Below, piece after piece: positions 1 through 9,017 of a DNA stretch of 38,338 nt. Below the pieces are notes generated by a model that saw nothing but the letters and a program-made list of their open reading frames with translations, was not told where the DNA came from and made no database searches. The position numbers were made by a program, and so were the translations under genes. This DNA comes from JANWHF01 sp036276235 (lineage in GTDB: Bacteria; Planctomycetota; Phycisphaerae; Tepidisphaerales; Tepidisphaeraceae), in the NCBI GenBank assembly GCA_036276235.1, contig DATBDZ010000096.1, forward strand, positions 1-38,338, read 5' to 3'. Numbering within the stretch: position 1 is the stretch's first letter; every line of letters starts with the position of its first letter.

Positions 1-341
1 GCTACCGAAGAGGCAGGATCACATCGAATCGCGCGGCGGTAGGCATCGATCGCCTCCTCAAATTGGTCCGACCCTTTTAGCGCATTGGCGAAGTTGTACC
101 ATGCATTGGAATCCTCCGGTGCGTGGAGTACCGCTCGACGCAGCAATTCAATGCCATCTGTCGGTCGTTTGATCTGGACCATCAAAACGCCCAGCATCTG
201 CAAGGCGCCGGCGTGCGTTGGTGACCCGGCCAGCACCGCGCGATAGCCTGCCTCCGCCTCGGAAAGCTGGCCGAACCGATGTTGCCTTACCGCAAGAGCG
301 AACGCGCTTTCAGATGTTGAACTTTCCTCGTGAGCGCCCAT
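1..341 (-). CDS. TPR repeat protein, N-terminal part only (runs off the window)
   Basis: The minus strand reads open from an ATG at 339-341 to the window edge, giving about 113 residues that begin MGAHEESSTS. The sequence is a run of helical pairs with TPR spacing: AEAGYRAVLAGSPTHAGALQ, then a second unit with AWYNFANALKGSDQFEEAID and YRRAIRCDP. TPR units are protein-interaction scaffolds. In planctomycetes such N-terminal arrays often precede a sulfotransferase or methyltransferase domain, but that part would lie outside the window, so the function stays open. No clear Shine-Dalgarno (SD) sequence precedes the start. The gene ends 69 bp upstream of the SGNH hydrolase stop on the same strand. 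Confidence 0.75.
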   Translation of the reverse strand, partial: MGAHEESSTSESAFALAVRQHRFGQLSEAEAGYRAVLAGSPTHAGALQMLGVLMVQIKRPTDGIELLRRAVLHAPEDSNAWYNFANALKGSDQFEEAIDAYRRAIRCDPASSV

Positions 342-409
342 ATAGCCCACATCGTCGGCTGTGACTCAGCGCCATCCTTGGACCCGATTATCACAGTGAG
401 CAGAGACGG

Positions 410-1090
410 CTACTTCAGCAACGGCGAAATCAGCTTCGCCCAAATCTCATACCCCTGATGATTCATATGCAGCATGTCGCTGACAAACAGCTCCGGCCGC
501 ATTTCTCCATCCTTCAGCATCGGCGTGAAGACATCGACGTAACCCAGATGCGGATGATCATGGCTGTATTGCTCGACCAGGTGATTGAGCTCTCGGTCCT
601 TGTCGACGATCTTGGCGCGCGACGGGCTGGGCTTGGCCGCGATGAAATAAATATCCACATCGGGAAGGGCGGCATGCACCTTCTTCTCAAACGCCGTGAA
701 ATCCGCCGCCACGGTCTGGGGCGATTTGCCGGCGTTCAGGTCATTGTCACCCGCGTAAAAGAAAATCCGCGCCGGGTGATACGGAATCACAATCCGGTCG
801 GCGAAGCGCACGCTGTCGGCAATTTGCGACCCGCCGAACCCGCGGTTGATCACAGTCTTGCCGGGAAAATCCTCGGCCAGTGTCTTCCACAAACGGATGC
901 TCGAGCTGCCAACAAACAGGTTCGCATCGCGCGGCGGCGGATTGGTCTTGTCGGCGTTCTCGTACGCTTTGATCTCATTCTCGAAGGGGATTGCCGCCGG
1001 CGTGGCGGGAGCCTGTTGCGCGGCGACAAACGGCGTGGTGGAAAACAGAGTCAGCGAAATGACGACCAACAGGATTTTTTTGCGCATCAT
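410..1090 (-). CDS. Secreted SGNH/GDSL-type hydrolase
   Basis: A 226-residue esterase/lipase-fold protein. Residues 1-25 form a signal peptide (basic MMRKK start, hydrophobic core, VAAQ cleavage region), so it is probably periplasmic. SGNH blocks are visible: block I FVGSSSIRLW with nucleophile Ser62, block II glycine in NRGFGGSQI near 87, block III GDND with Asn116, and block V D205-x-x-H208 in SDMLHMNHQGY. The GSSSIR form of block I is common in bacterial acetyl-esterase-like SGNH members; the substrate cannot be read from sequence. An upstream extension to 1186 is open but runs into non-conserved spacer, so the start with the signal peptide was chosen. Another Met follows immediately at 1087. 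No strong SD is visible. Confidence 0.85.
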   Translation of the reverse strand: MMRKKILLVVISLTLFSTTPFVAAQQAPATPAAIPFENEIKAYENADKTNPPPRDANLFVGSSSIRLWKTLAEDFPGKTVINRGFGGSQIADSVRFADRIVIPYHPARIFFYAGDNDLNAGKSPQTVAADFTAFEKKVHAALPDVDIYFIAAKPSPSRAKIVDKDRELNHLVEQYSHDHPHLGYVDVFTPMLKDGEMRPELFVSDMLHMNHQGYEIWAKLISPLLK

Positions 1091-1198
1091 TTCATTATAA
1101 ATAGCGGCGTCGATTTGGGAACATCGCCGCAAGGAACCGCAAACAATTGTCATGTGGAATGCCTGCGCAGCTGCGCCGCGAAACATGAAATCTTTGTT

Positions 1199-1259
1199 GT
1201 AGGTCGGGTGTACTCGCCCACCACGAGCGGCAAATGGTGGGCGAGTACACCCACCCTAC
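1199..1259. repeat. REP-like palindrome, GTAGG...CCTAC family, copy 1
   Basis: Perfect 18-bp arms GGGTGTACTCGCCCACCA (1206-1223) and its complement (1235-1252) enclose an 11-base loop, with outer GTAGG/CCTAC ends. The same architecture (GTAGGG edge followed by a GC-rich palindrome) recurs at 2679-2735, 11585-11653 and, decayed, 18598-18648. No adjacent transposase is present, as expected of REP-like elements moved in trans. Confidence 0.8.
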
Positions 1260-1293
1260 ACGAATTGAAAATGTTGGCGGTTGCCTACGAACG

Positions 1294-1382
1294 CCACGGG
1301 GATGCTAACGCAAGCCCATGCCACCCAATCGGAGCGCTACTGCAAAATCGGGTGGCATGGGCTCGCGACACCGTGCCCGTGG
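1294..1382. repeat. Long imperfect stem-loop
   Basis: Inner 14-bp perfect arms AGCCCATGCCACCC (1313-1326) and GGGTGGCATGGGCT (1350-1363) are nested in outer arms CCACGGG (1294-1300) and CCCGTGG (1376-1382). The element lies downstream of the toroid-fold gene on the minus strand. It has no T-run, so it is better read as a dispersed palindrome than as an intrinsic terminator. Confidence 0.7.
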
Positions 1383-1481
1383 GGATTTCCCTGCTTCGCG
1401 GATGTGCCCAAGGCACTTGACGACTCAACATGACACAAGTCGATAGTCGTGGCGTTCAATTATCGCCCGCAGGCGGAGCAG

Positions 1482-2603
1482 CTATTTTTGATAAAGCGGC
1501 AAATACCTGTAAGGCACGCACAGCGCCAGGCACGCCATCGCCGAGCGGTAAGACGGGCCGGCGTCTTCCTCCTGCCCGCTGCCGCCGCCGAATGAGCCGT
1601 CCGGCTGTTGCTGCGTAAGCAAGCTTTCGCGAAGGCGCGGATAGAGCGATTCCCAGTATTTTCCGCCGAGCTGATTCAACGCCTGCGCGCAGTAATAGAC
1701 GGCGTAATAGTAGAATTCCATCGACACGGCCGATGCATCGCGCGGCCAGCTTTTCAGCAGATAATCGCCGCCGGCGATTGCTTCAGGTGATCCATGCTCG
1801 CCCAGAAGTTCCAGCGAGAGGATGCCCGTTCCCGTGCGCGCCTGATTGGGCCCGCCGCCGGGCTGATATCCGAACCCGCCGCCGGCGGGGACGGCGCTGC
1901 GGCGGATATATTCGCGTCCGTCGTCCAGTGCTTCTCGCGGGATAGCCGCGCCGCAGTTGGCGGCCCCGCGCAGCGCCATGAGCTGCCAACCGGTAACGGA
2001 GATATCCGAATCGGGGCTGTTCACCTGATAGCGCCAGCCGCCCTGATATTGCGGGCCGGTCTTCGGCGCCTTTTGTGCATCGAGAATCAACCTCGCCGCG
2101 CGCGATAAAACTTTTCCAACGCGCGCACGGCGGGCATCATCCACCATTCCATAAACTTCCGAGAGCATCACGGTGGCGATTCCATGCTCATACATGACAT
2201 GATTGCCGCCGTGCGATCGCGAGAGCAGGCCATCGGGCTGCTGGCTCTCGACGACATAATCGATGCTTGTGTTGAGCAGATCGCCATAAGGCCCTTGCCC
2301 CGGCACATGCCCGCGCGCCAGAAACGCCATGACGACCAGCGAAGGAACGGCGGTCGATCCGGCGCTGCCGCCTTGCGGAAAGGTGCCATCCGGCCGCTGA
2401 TGGGCGGCGAGCCAACTGATAGCCTTATCGACGGCGTCGCGCACGTCTGGAGGGACGGCTTCATCGGCAGTCTTGGAAGTTGAGCATGTCTGAGTGACCA
2501 GCGGTGGGGGCAGCAACTCGTCGCGCGCGACCCTTGATTGCGCAAACAATGGTACTGCCAACAACGCGATAATCGTAAATGCAGCTGCAGCGCGAGCTGT
2601 CAT
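1482..2603 (-). CDS. Exported terpenoid cyclase/prenyltransferase-fold (alpha-alpha toroid) protein
   Basis: A 373-residue protein with a signal peptide (residues 1-22, MTARAAAAFTIIALLAVPLF). The mature part repeats helices and QW-like motifs of the squalene-cyclase/prenyltransferase toroid: AISWLAAHQRPDGTFPQGG near 61-79, VVESQQPDGLLSRSHGGNH, and QQPDGSFGGGSG near the C-terminus. It lacks an obvious DXDD cyclase acid, so a non-cyclase exported toroid protein is more likely than hopanoid synthesis. The frame stays open up to 2900, but that extension is REP-like repeat and spacer, so the start with the signal peptide was used. The ATG sits inside an arm of an inverted repeat and has no SD. Proteins of this type sit beside DUF4175-like genes in planctomycetes, which matches the neighbour upstream. 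Confidence 0.8.
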   Translation of the reverse strand: MTARAAAAFTIIALLAVPLFAQSRVARDELLPPPLVTQTCSTSKTADEAVPPDVRDAVDKAISWLAAHQRPDGTFPQGGSAGSTAVPSLVVMAFLARGHVPGQGPYGDLLNTSIDYVVESQQPDGLLSRSHGGNHVMYEHGIATVMLSEVYGMVDDARRARVGKVLSRAARLILDAQKAPKTGPQYQGGWRYQVNSPDSDISVTGWQLMALRGAANCGAAIPREALDDGREYIRRSAVPAGGGFGYQPGGGPNQARTGTGILSLELLGEHGSPEAIAGGDYLLKSWPRDASAVSMEFYYYAVYYCAQALNQLGGKYWESLYPRLRESLLTQQQPDGSFGGGSGQEEDAGPSYRSAMACLALCVPYRYLPLYQK

Positions 2604-2785
2604 GCTGAGGTATTCCGAAGCATCTGGCCGGATTGCGGGAACGGGCCAGATACGTCGGAGAACCTGCTCTAAAAATGCGGCGGGCAGTGCCCGCCCTACG
2701 CGCCTAACCCAATCGTAGGGCGGGCATTGCCCGCCGTTTTCGTGCGTCGTGGGGGTGCCGATGGCACGTGGCCACTCAGCATGAC
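2599..2785. repeat. 11-bp inverted repeat bracketing the spacer and covering a start codon
   Basis: GTCATGCTGAG (2599-2609) and its exact complement (2775-2785) bracket the whole spacer and enclose the palindrome at 2679-2735. The left arm contains the start codon of the toroid-fold gene. A related sequence forms the hairpin at 17000-17031 near prs, so the arms are dispersed-repeat ends rather than a local coincidence. Confidence 0.65.
2679..2735. repeat. REP-like palindrome, GTAGGG family, copy 2
   Basis: Arms 2679-2700 and 2714-2735 are complementary over 22 bp with one mismatch (the core is GGGCAGTGCCC on one side and GGGCATTGCCC on the other). Each arm is itself nearly palindromic. It occupies the 293-bp gap between the DUF4175-like gene and the toroid-fold gene, in which no other gene is visible. 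Confidence 0.8.
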
Positions 2786-2896
2786 GGCGACCGTGGAACA
2801 TGGCTTTGAGTTGCAGATGACCGCCGATGTAACGAGGCTCGTCAAGAATCCCCGGACTACCCGCCGAAAAGGAGCCGTCTGCAAGGTCGCTCACAC

Positions 2897-5800
2897 TCAT
2901 CGCTCCACCCGCCCATCGCTCTGCATCTTTGCCACGCGAATGTAGTAGTTGCGGATCATTTCCCGATACGCCGGCGGCCCGGTCTGCTGGGAGGCGGTCA
3001 GCAGATTTTGCTGCATCATCGGCGGGAGCCGCGCCCAGTCGCCGGCGCTGATGCCCAGATCAAGCACGGCGGCGGGGGGTGTGTTGGATGCGCCGGTTGC
3101 CTCGCCGCGAATTCCTGCGCGCGAGCCGTTCGCCTGGCCAGTGGCACTCTCCGATTTCTCTGCGTTGGCGGCGTCGGTCCCATTCTGCGCGCCGGCCTGA
3201 GCGTCTGATTGCTGCCCGGAGGACTGGCCGGAGTCTTTACCGCTTTGCAGTGCGCGAGCCGCCGCTGCCGCGGCGCGCGAGAGCGCCTTGGCGGCCTCCC
3301 GGGCGGCGGCGGGATTGGGCCGCAATGCCTGCCGCTGTGCGGCGGCGGCCTCCTGTGCCGCGTCAGCGGTCGCCCGAGAGTTTTCGCCGGCGTTCCCTTG
3401 CGATGACTGGCCTTCGCCTTCTTTTGCGTTGCTTCCGTCGGGCTTCTGCGCTGCGGCGCTGGATGTTCCCTCCGAAGATTGCTTCTCGTTCGCACCCGCG
3501 CTGTCCCGCAGCGATTGGTCGGCCTGGTTCAACGCCGCTTGCGCGTTCTTCTGCTCCTCCTGCGCCTTGTCCTTTTCTTTGGCCGCCTGTGCATCGGCGG
3601 CGCGTTGCTGGGCGTCGCGCGCCTGCTGAAGTGATTTTTCCGCGGCTTGTGCGCGGTTTGTGAGTTCCGCGTCGCGATCCTGTTTGGCGCGCTCGCCCAA
3701 CTGCTCTGCCGCCGAGCGAAGCTGCTCGGTTTTGCGCGCCAGCTCGATCTGCTTTTGCGCAGCCTGATTCTCCGCTGCCGGCGACTGGCGTCCGGCGGCT
3801 TGCTGCCGCAGCTTCTCCTGCTGCGTCGCATCATCTTCGATTCCCTGCGCCAGATCGGTGAGCTTCTTGGCCATGTCGCGGGCCTGTTCGTCGCGCAGCG
3901 ACGGGTCTTTGTTCATCGCATCACTCAGCTTGTCGATCGCCTGATGCTGAGCGCGCAGATTCTCGTCCTGCAGTTGCGGATGATCGGTCATTCCTTCGGC
4001 GGCCTGCTGCTGCTTCCGGGCCGCCTGGCGCAGCGCCTCGGCGGATTCGGCCTTGCGCTGCGCCTGCTCGGATTGCGCGATCAACTTCTCCAATTCGCGC
4101 GCGGCGATGACGATCTGCTCATGAGCCGCCCCGGCCTGCTGCTGGCGCTGCGCCGGCGCATCGGCCGCAAATTCCATCTTCGCCACGTCGGCGGCGGCGT
4201 CCGCGATCGGATGCTCGGCGATATCCCGAGCCGCGCGGGCGACACCATCGAACGGCGTCCCAAAAAACTCCCCAGCCGCCGATGCCAGATCGCGGCTGGT
4301 TGATACCAGCAGTTGCCGCAGATCCACCGCATCGCGTCGTTCGTCGGCAGTCAGCACATGTCGATCATCCGCATTCTTCAGATTGTTGCTGCGCCAATCC
4401 GCCTGACGCAATCGCTCAATCGCCTTGCGGATTTCATCTTCGAGCCGGCGCTTGCGCTCGTCGTTCAACTGGTCGGCGTAACTTCGCGCTTGATTCGAAT
4501 CGAAGATGATGGTTTGCCGCGATGACAAACCAGTTTGCGGATCGGGGTCGCGATTGTCGGTCGCTCGAAGTTGATAAGCGAGTTTGTTCGCGCTCTTGGC
4601 GCCGGTCACCGCAAGGATTTGTGTCAACTCGATCGGCCAGACTCCTTTAATGCTGTGAGCATCAGGCGGACGCGGAAGATGAATGACCTGATCGGCGGCA
4701 TCGTCGATCGATACGATCGCATCGACCGCCGCCAGCCCGAAATCGTCGGCGGCAAGATATGTGACCGGCACGCTGTCGTCGGGCCGCACGGTGACCGTCG
4801 AAGTCGGCGATGTAATGACAATCGACGGCACCTGATCGAATCGCGCCGTGATCGGCCGCGGCTGATCGTCCCGATTGGCGAGGCCATAAGAATTCAGCAG
4901 GCGAATGCGGTAATCGCCGCTGTGCTGGATCGTGAACCGGCCTTCATATTGGGCGCGCCCGGTTTCCGTCAGCCGAATCGTGTGTGGATCGCGTCCGTCC
5001 GGGTCAATCACGACAGTGCTTTGCGCCCGATCGATCGGCTCGGCAGTATCAAGCCTCATCGCCACGCTTGTGCCCGCCAGGGCGTTGATCGCGCCGTCAT
5101 CGGAGGCTGCATCAGTCGCGCCAAGTTGGGTGTAAGGCGGAAAGTCGTAATGCAATGTGAGCCGCGCGACCGTGGGCCGCGGATGAACCGTCACCGCGTA
5201 CCACTCCGATTCTCCCTCAGACGATTGAACGCGATAGGAAAAACTCTGCTGAACATTTTCCAGCATCGCCTGAACCACGCCCGCGCCGGCGGCGTTCATC
5301 GGCTCGCTCAAATTGCGACCGCCGGCAAATCGCCTCAGGAGCGACGCGCTGCCCGATGGAACCTTCGCGGAAATTTCCAAAGAATCGCCTTGCCCGATTG
5401 TGATATCGCCGGGCATGACGGCAAGCATCGCAATGCTCGCGGGGAAATGCGTTTTCCACGGCAGAAATGTCGCATAAGCCCCGCGCAGCATCGGCGCCGC
5501 GGTGAACGAATTGGTCGTTAACACGACCCACCCAAAGAGCGCAAAACACACAAGCCACAGGCGATGCCAGATTGGTTTGGTAGGAATAATAACGCGCGGC
5601 TGGATCACACCGACGTGCTCCGACGCCTGTTGCACCAGATGATCAAGCAAATCCGGCGAGCCGCGGAAGATCGTATTCGGCTCGTCGCAGGTCAGCTCGA
5701 CCGCGCTGCTCAATCGTTCCTGAAGCTGCGGGAAAAGCCGCTCGACATGCCGAGCCGCGCGGGCCAGCGTCCAGCGTTCGAACAACGGCCGCGCGAATCG

Positions 5801-6046
5801 TGCAGCCATATAGATCACGCCCACCCAAAAAAGAACCGCGATCGGCAACCGTAACCAAAACGGCGGCAACATAAAGCCGATCAGCGCCGCCGAAACTAAC
5901 AAGATCAGCAGTGCAACAGAGACCGTCGAGAGCGCCGTCATGCCGAATGCGACCTTCCGCCGCCGGCGGACGATCTGATCGAGCGGCGCGCGCAGGACCG
6001 CGGGGAGCGCGAGGCGCGAGGGAGATTCGGCGAAAGCAGTTGTCAT
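2897..6046 (-). CDS. Large DUF4175-like membrane-anchored coiled-coil protein
   Basis: 1049 residues. Start set at MTTAFAESPS, since the upstream extension is basic and not conserved-looking. Residues about 35-95 form two transmembrane helices (VALLILLVSAALIGFM, then LPIAVLFWVGVIYMAARF), and a third lies near 180-200 (LWLVCFALFGWVVL). A beta-rich region with Ig/DUF4175-like segments follows to about residue 510. About 510-960 is Gln/Ala/Glu-rich coiled coil and low complexity. The last 50 residues (WARLPPMMQQNLL, REMIRNYYIRVAKM) match the conserved C-terminal tail seen in planctomycetal DUF4175-like proteins. Topology suggests a large extracytoplasmic domain. In related genomes this family sits with MoxR/DUF58/VWA genes; these are not in the window. 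Function unknown. Confidence 0.75.
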   Translation of the reverse strand: MTTAFAESPSRLALPAVLRAPLDQIVRRRRKVAFGMTALSTVSVALLILLVSAALIGFMLPPFWLRLPIAVLFWVGVIYMAARFARPLFERWTLARAARHVERLFPQLQERLSSAVELTCDEPNTIFRGSPDLLDHLVQQASEHVGVIQPRVIIPTKPIWHRLWLVCFALFGWVVLTTNSFTAAPMLRGAYATFLPWKTHFPASIAMLAVMPGDITIGQGDSLEISAKVPSGSASLLRRFAGGRNLSEPMNAAGAGVVQAMLENVQQSFSYRVQSSEGESEWYAVTVHPRPTVARLTLHYDFPPYTQLGATDAASDDGAINALAGTSVAMRLDTAEPIDRAQSTVVIDPDGRDPHTIRLTETGRAQYEGRFTIQHSGDYRIRLLNSYGLANRDDQPRPITARFDQVPSIVITSPTSTVTVRPDDSVPVTYLAADDFGLAAVDAIVSIDDAADQVIHLPRPPDAHSIKGVWPIELTQILAVTGAKSANKLAYQLRATDNRDPDPQTGLSSRQTIIFDSNQARSYADQLNDERKRRLEDEIRKAIERLRQADWRSNNLKNADDRHVLTADERRDAVDLRQLLVSTSRDLASAAGEFFGTPFDGVARAARDIAEHPIADAAADVAKMEFAADAPAQRQQQAGAAHEQIVIAARELEKLIAQSEQAQRKAESAEALRQAARKQQQAAEGMTDHPQLQDENLRAQHQAIDKLSDAMNKDPSLRDEQARDMAKKLTDLAQGIEDDATQQEKLRQQAAGRQSPAAENQAAQKQIELARKTEQLRSAAEQLGERAKQDRDAELTNRAQAAEKSLQQARDAQQRAADAQAAKEKDKAQEEQKNAQAALNQADQSLRDSAGANEKQSSEGTSSAAAQKPDGSNAKEGEGQSSQGNAGENSRATADAAQEAAAAQRQALRPNPAAAREAAKALSRAAAAAARALQSGKDSGQSSGQQSDAQAGAQNGTDAANAEKSESATGQANGSRAGIRGEATGASNTPPAAVLDLGISAGDWARLPPMMQQNLLTASQQTGPPAYREMIRNYYIRVAKMQSDGRVER

Positions 6047-6569
6047 GATGCGAGCTAACTCAGAGCGTTTACGCCTTCTCCAAATAGGGGAGCCAGAGGT
6101 GAAGTTCATAGCACGATCGATCAAGCTGCCCGAACCACGTCGATTTATACCTGCGCCTTTGCAAACGGGCTATGGGAACTCTCATTGTGGACGAGGGGTG
6201 CGTGACACTTTAGGCGGCTACATTTCTCCCTCCTCCGGTACTCCGGGGGAGGGCTGGGGTGGGGGTTGTGTCGAACAAGCGTCTTTCGCAATCGGCCCCC
6301 ACCCTAACCCTCCCCCGGAGTACCGGACGAGGGGACAAGAGTCGTCGCCGATATTGTCACGCACACTGGACGACGGACCCAAAGTGAATCTGCTTGACCC
6401 CTCGCAAAACAATATGCGACGGTGTGAGCAAGCTTGCGATATCCCTTCGGGTAAAATCGCGAGCGGATAGCGACCAGGGCTTATGTTTCGGGCTGAATCT
6501 GCGCCAGGGAATGTCGCACTTTAAGTGCGCACCATCGCATGTCCCTTGGACGCTCGAAAAGGAAACGAC
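6047..6569. other. Intergenic spacer upstream of the CARDB protein
   Basis: Divergent spacer between the DUF4175-like gene and the CARDB gene. It holds one long inverted repeat (6225-6341) and a short hairpin GCACTTTAAGTGC near 6512-6524. I see no gene in it. Confidence 0.55.
6225..6341. repeat. Inverted repeat with CCTCCCCCGGAGTACCGG ends
   Basis: The left arm reads CTCCGGTACTCCGGGGGAGG and continues into GGGTGGGGG. The right arm is its near-perfect complement ending CCTCCCCCGGAGTACCGG. About 45 bases lie between the arms. A single arm of the same repeat, including the preceding GGCGGC..CATTT..CTCCCTCC context, recurs at 23974-24019, so this is a dispersed element and not a terminator. Confidence 0.75.
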
Positions 6570-7796
6570 ATGTCCAGGAAAACTTAGGGACGTTCCGCAG
6601 GGAAGGACGGGCGTTCTGCTTCGCGCATCTGCTCCCATTCTTTCATCGAGCCGCTGGAGCCGCGCGCTCATATGAGCAGTGCGGCTGCAGCCGCGGGTCA
6701 AGTTGATCTGACTGTGGCGTTCAAGGCTCTGCCGGCGCTGCAGGATCTCAATTCCGGCAAGCCGGTGGTTGTCATCGTCAGCAACCAAGGGACCGCGCCG
6801 GCCAGGGGACAGTTGACGCTGACGTTCGGCGGCCAACTGGTTTCGTCATCGCAGCCGATCGCGCCAGTGGCGTCCGTGACCAAAAATGTGAACCTGAAGC
6901 CTGGAAGGTCAAAGACAATCGCGGTCGCCGAGCGCGGCTGGCGCAGCCCGGAGTCGTTCTTCCCTACGGTCACGGTCGATCCGCAAAATACGATTGGCGA
7001 ATCCAATCTCGGCAATAACACCGCCATCAGCCCCAACGCACTGCCGGCAAGTCAAATCGACCTGGCGGTGGCATTTAAGAAGCTTCCCACAACTGACGGC
7101 AACAACAATCTCCGACCCATGATCGTGACGGTGACTAACTTGGGAACCACGACGGCAGAGGGTCCTTTAACTTTGGTCGTTGGCGGCAATCTAGTTTCCG
7201 ACTCATCCGTGATTCATCCGTTCCAAGACGTCACCACGCATGTGCGCATCGCGCCGGCAAAATCGCAGACGATCCGGATTCCGCTCCAGTACATCCGCAA
7301 TGCCTATGTGGAAGTCTATCCCACTGTCGCCATCGATCCACAGGACACGTTTGACGATACAAACGTCGCCAACAATACGATTGTAAGTCCCTCGCAGGTG
7401 TCGTTGTATGGGCTTCCGATTGAACTCGGGGATTTTAAGGGTTGCTTTTTAACGACGGCATGCACGGAAGCTCGCGGCCTTTCTGATGACTGCGATGAGC
7501 TTAAAACACTGAGGGCGGTGCGCGATTCCTATCTCATGCAAAGCCAGTATGGAAGAGCGCTGGTGGCTGAGTATTATCGATTTGCCCCTCGCCTTTGTGC
7601 ATTGATATCGCTTCATCCTGACGCAATGCGTACATACGACGAAATGTATCGCGGGCTGGTTCTACCTTCCGTAAGACGAGCCCATGCCGGGAACCTGCTA
7701 GCGGCGTGCAATCATTATGAGCGATTCACGTTGGAACTCTGCAGGCAGTTCAACGTGCGAGTCGGGGGACGCGCGGTGTCAGGGTATCGCTCGTGA
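6570..7796 (+). pseudogene. CARDB-repeat, CFI-box-like secreted protein with in-frame TAG at codon 6 (conserved body 6672-7796)
   Basis: From ATG 6672 a 374-residue protein is open. It has two CARDB (adhesion-type beta-sandwich) repeats (about 8-115 and 125-235; each has SNQGTA or TNLGTT and ends with NNT), then a C-terminal module beginning near 257 with GCFLTTACTEARG and LKTLRAVRDSYL, which resembles the CFI-box C-terminal domain. The reading frame continues upstream through FIEPLEPRAHMSSA, the planctomycetal LEPR N-terminal motif, to ATG 6570, which has a good upstream AAAAGGAAA. Between them codon 6 is TAG (6585-6587). No alternative start codon follows the TAG before 6672. Either the gene is a recent nonsense allele, the base is a sequencing error, or translation restarts at 6672 without the LEPR segment. 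Confidence 0.7.
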
Positions 7797-8330
7797 TATC
7801 GAGTTATGACCACTCGCGGGGCTCGAGTATAAAAAAAATCTTCGCGCGCCGGCGACGACCGGTGATCGCGTGCAACTCCTCGCCGCCACGCCAGTTAACT
7901 TAAGCCTAACTCACTCCGCTTTTCCGCGCGGAAAAAATCTTTGCATTTCTGTTTTTTCGTGTAAGGGGTTTCGGAACCTGTCGATTCGTAACTCCTTAAA
8001 CTGCATGATTTTATGCGCTGCGAATGCGCATACCCCCGGTGCACATCCGTAAATCCTTGCAGCAACCTCAGTTACCAAATAAAAAGCTGACAAAGTGTGC
8101 TATATATAGAGGGACGTGGTTTTTTTGAGGAAAGACTCTTTCATAATCATCGCCGGCTGCATCGTCATGTGGGTGAGTAGAGCCCTGCCGGCAGCATGGC
8201 GACTGCTCGTCCTAGCGGTGGCCAAACAAGAGTTGAATCGCCCAATGCAACGTGCAACCAGTGCGAATGCAACGAAATGATTAATTTTTTGATGCAAAAC
8301 ATTACATCGCCAACCCAGATCGGGCCAGAG

Positions 8331-8391
8331 GTCTCACGCGAAGGCGCAGAGCCGCAAAGAAGAATTCCGACTCTGCGCCTCTGCGTGAGAT
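8331..8391. repeat. Inverted repeat, GCGCAGAG family
   Basis: TCTCACGCGAAGGCGCAGAG and CTCTGCGCCTCTGCGTGAGA form complementary ends with one bulge region. The words match the repeats at 8560-8605, 8690-8766 and 33330-33375. Confidence 0.7.
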
Positions 8392-8689
8392 AATGTTCAT
8401 CGCTTCTCGTGGGTTCGCGGCGACGCGCCTGCTAAAACAGGAAGAGTGTCGCACGATTCGCAAACGATATGATGTCGCGTAAGGCCATGGCAGCAATGAT
8501 CTTACGACTGTAATGGTCGTCTGCGGGAATGCGACAAATGCGACACTGTCCGAATTTTTCGGCGAAGGAGCACGGAGTCTCCCGCAGAGGCGCAAAGGCG
8601 CAGAGGTTGGAATGAGAATGAGTCTTTGCCCTTCGTCGTTATCTGTTCCCGCGCCGGAAAGTTCGACGCGACGCGTGATGAAATATGCA

Positions 8690-8766
8690 CTCCTTTGCGG
8701 TCTTTGCCTCTTTGTGTCTCTGCGCGATTCGATTGCGCAGAGACGCAAAGAGACAAAGGCGCAAAG
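8690..8766. repeat. Large hairpin of GCAAAGAC/GCGCAGAG words
   Basis: Left half CTTTGCGGTCTTTGCCTCTT continuing to TCTCTGCGC, loop GATTCGATT, and right half GCGCAGAGACGCAAAGAGAC continuing to GGCGCAAAG. The halves pair over about 30 bp with few mismatches. It lies between dnaB and the CARDB gene and has no T-run on either strand. Confidence 0.7.
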
Positions 8767-9017
8767 AAAACAATTGAAGCGGCAGGAATTTGACATCAAA
8801 ATCGAGATTGACTTGTGTCAGTTATTATGAGCCGCGCGACTCGACGGAAATCGCGCCAGGAGTCGCGCGGAGTCGCGCGAGACCCTGCTGGCGGGGTCGA
8901 AAACTGGGTTGAGCCGCTCGGCGGTCGCGCGGCCAAAAACACCCCGAATTTCATGTAAGTCATCGTCGCGGCTTAGTCAGTGAGTCGGTCGGCGGTTCGC
9001 CCGCGACGGCGGCCCCT

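Larger units (their letters stand above)
1091..1481. other. Intergenic spacer with two palindromic elements
   Basis: No convincing gene. The spacer holds two separate hairpin-forming repeats (annotated individually) between the SGNH hydrolase and the toroid-fold protein. The open frame that crosses it on the plus strand is antisense to the SGNH gene and has no family resemblance. Confidence 0.6.
7797..9017. other. 1.2-kb spacer with dispersed repeats; possible small membrane ORF
   Basis: No supported gene. Four pieces of a purine-rich repeat family (GCAGAGGCGCAAAG words) lie at 8331-8391, 8560-8605 and 8690-8766. A direct duplication AGTCGCGCG..AGTCGCGCG lies near 8860-8880. A weak candidate ORF runs from GTG 8116 to TGA 8280 (54 codons, one hydrophobic stretch SFIIIAGCIVMWV) beneath a TATATATAGAGGG sequence. 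It lacks other support and is not called. Confidence 0.5.

Noticed and set aside
458..1420. 320-codon plus-strand frame across the SGNH gene and spacer
   Set aside because: It crosses the complete SGNH hydrolase in antisense and two palindromes; no protein signature.
3647..5521. Plus-strand frames inside the DUF4175-like gene
   Set aside because: They mirror the repetitive Gln/Ala coiled coil on the other strand and are compositionally driven.
6361..6569. Possible riboswitch or structured leader before the CARDB gene
   Set aside because: Only a short GCACTTTAAGTGC hairpin and no match to a riboswitch core that I could recognise.
8116..8280. 54-codon GTG-start ORF with one hydrophobic stretch
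   Set aside because: Weak start context, no homology that I recognise and surrounded by repeats; kept only as a remark in the spacer entry.
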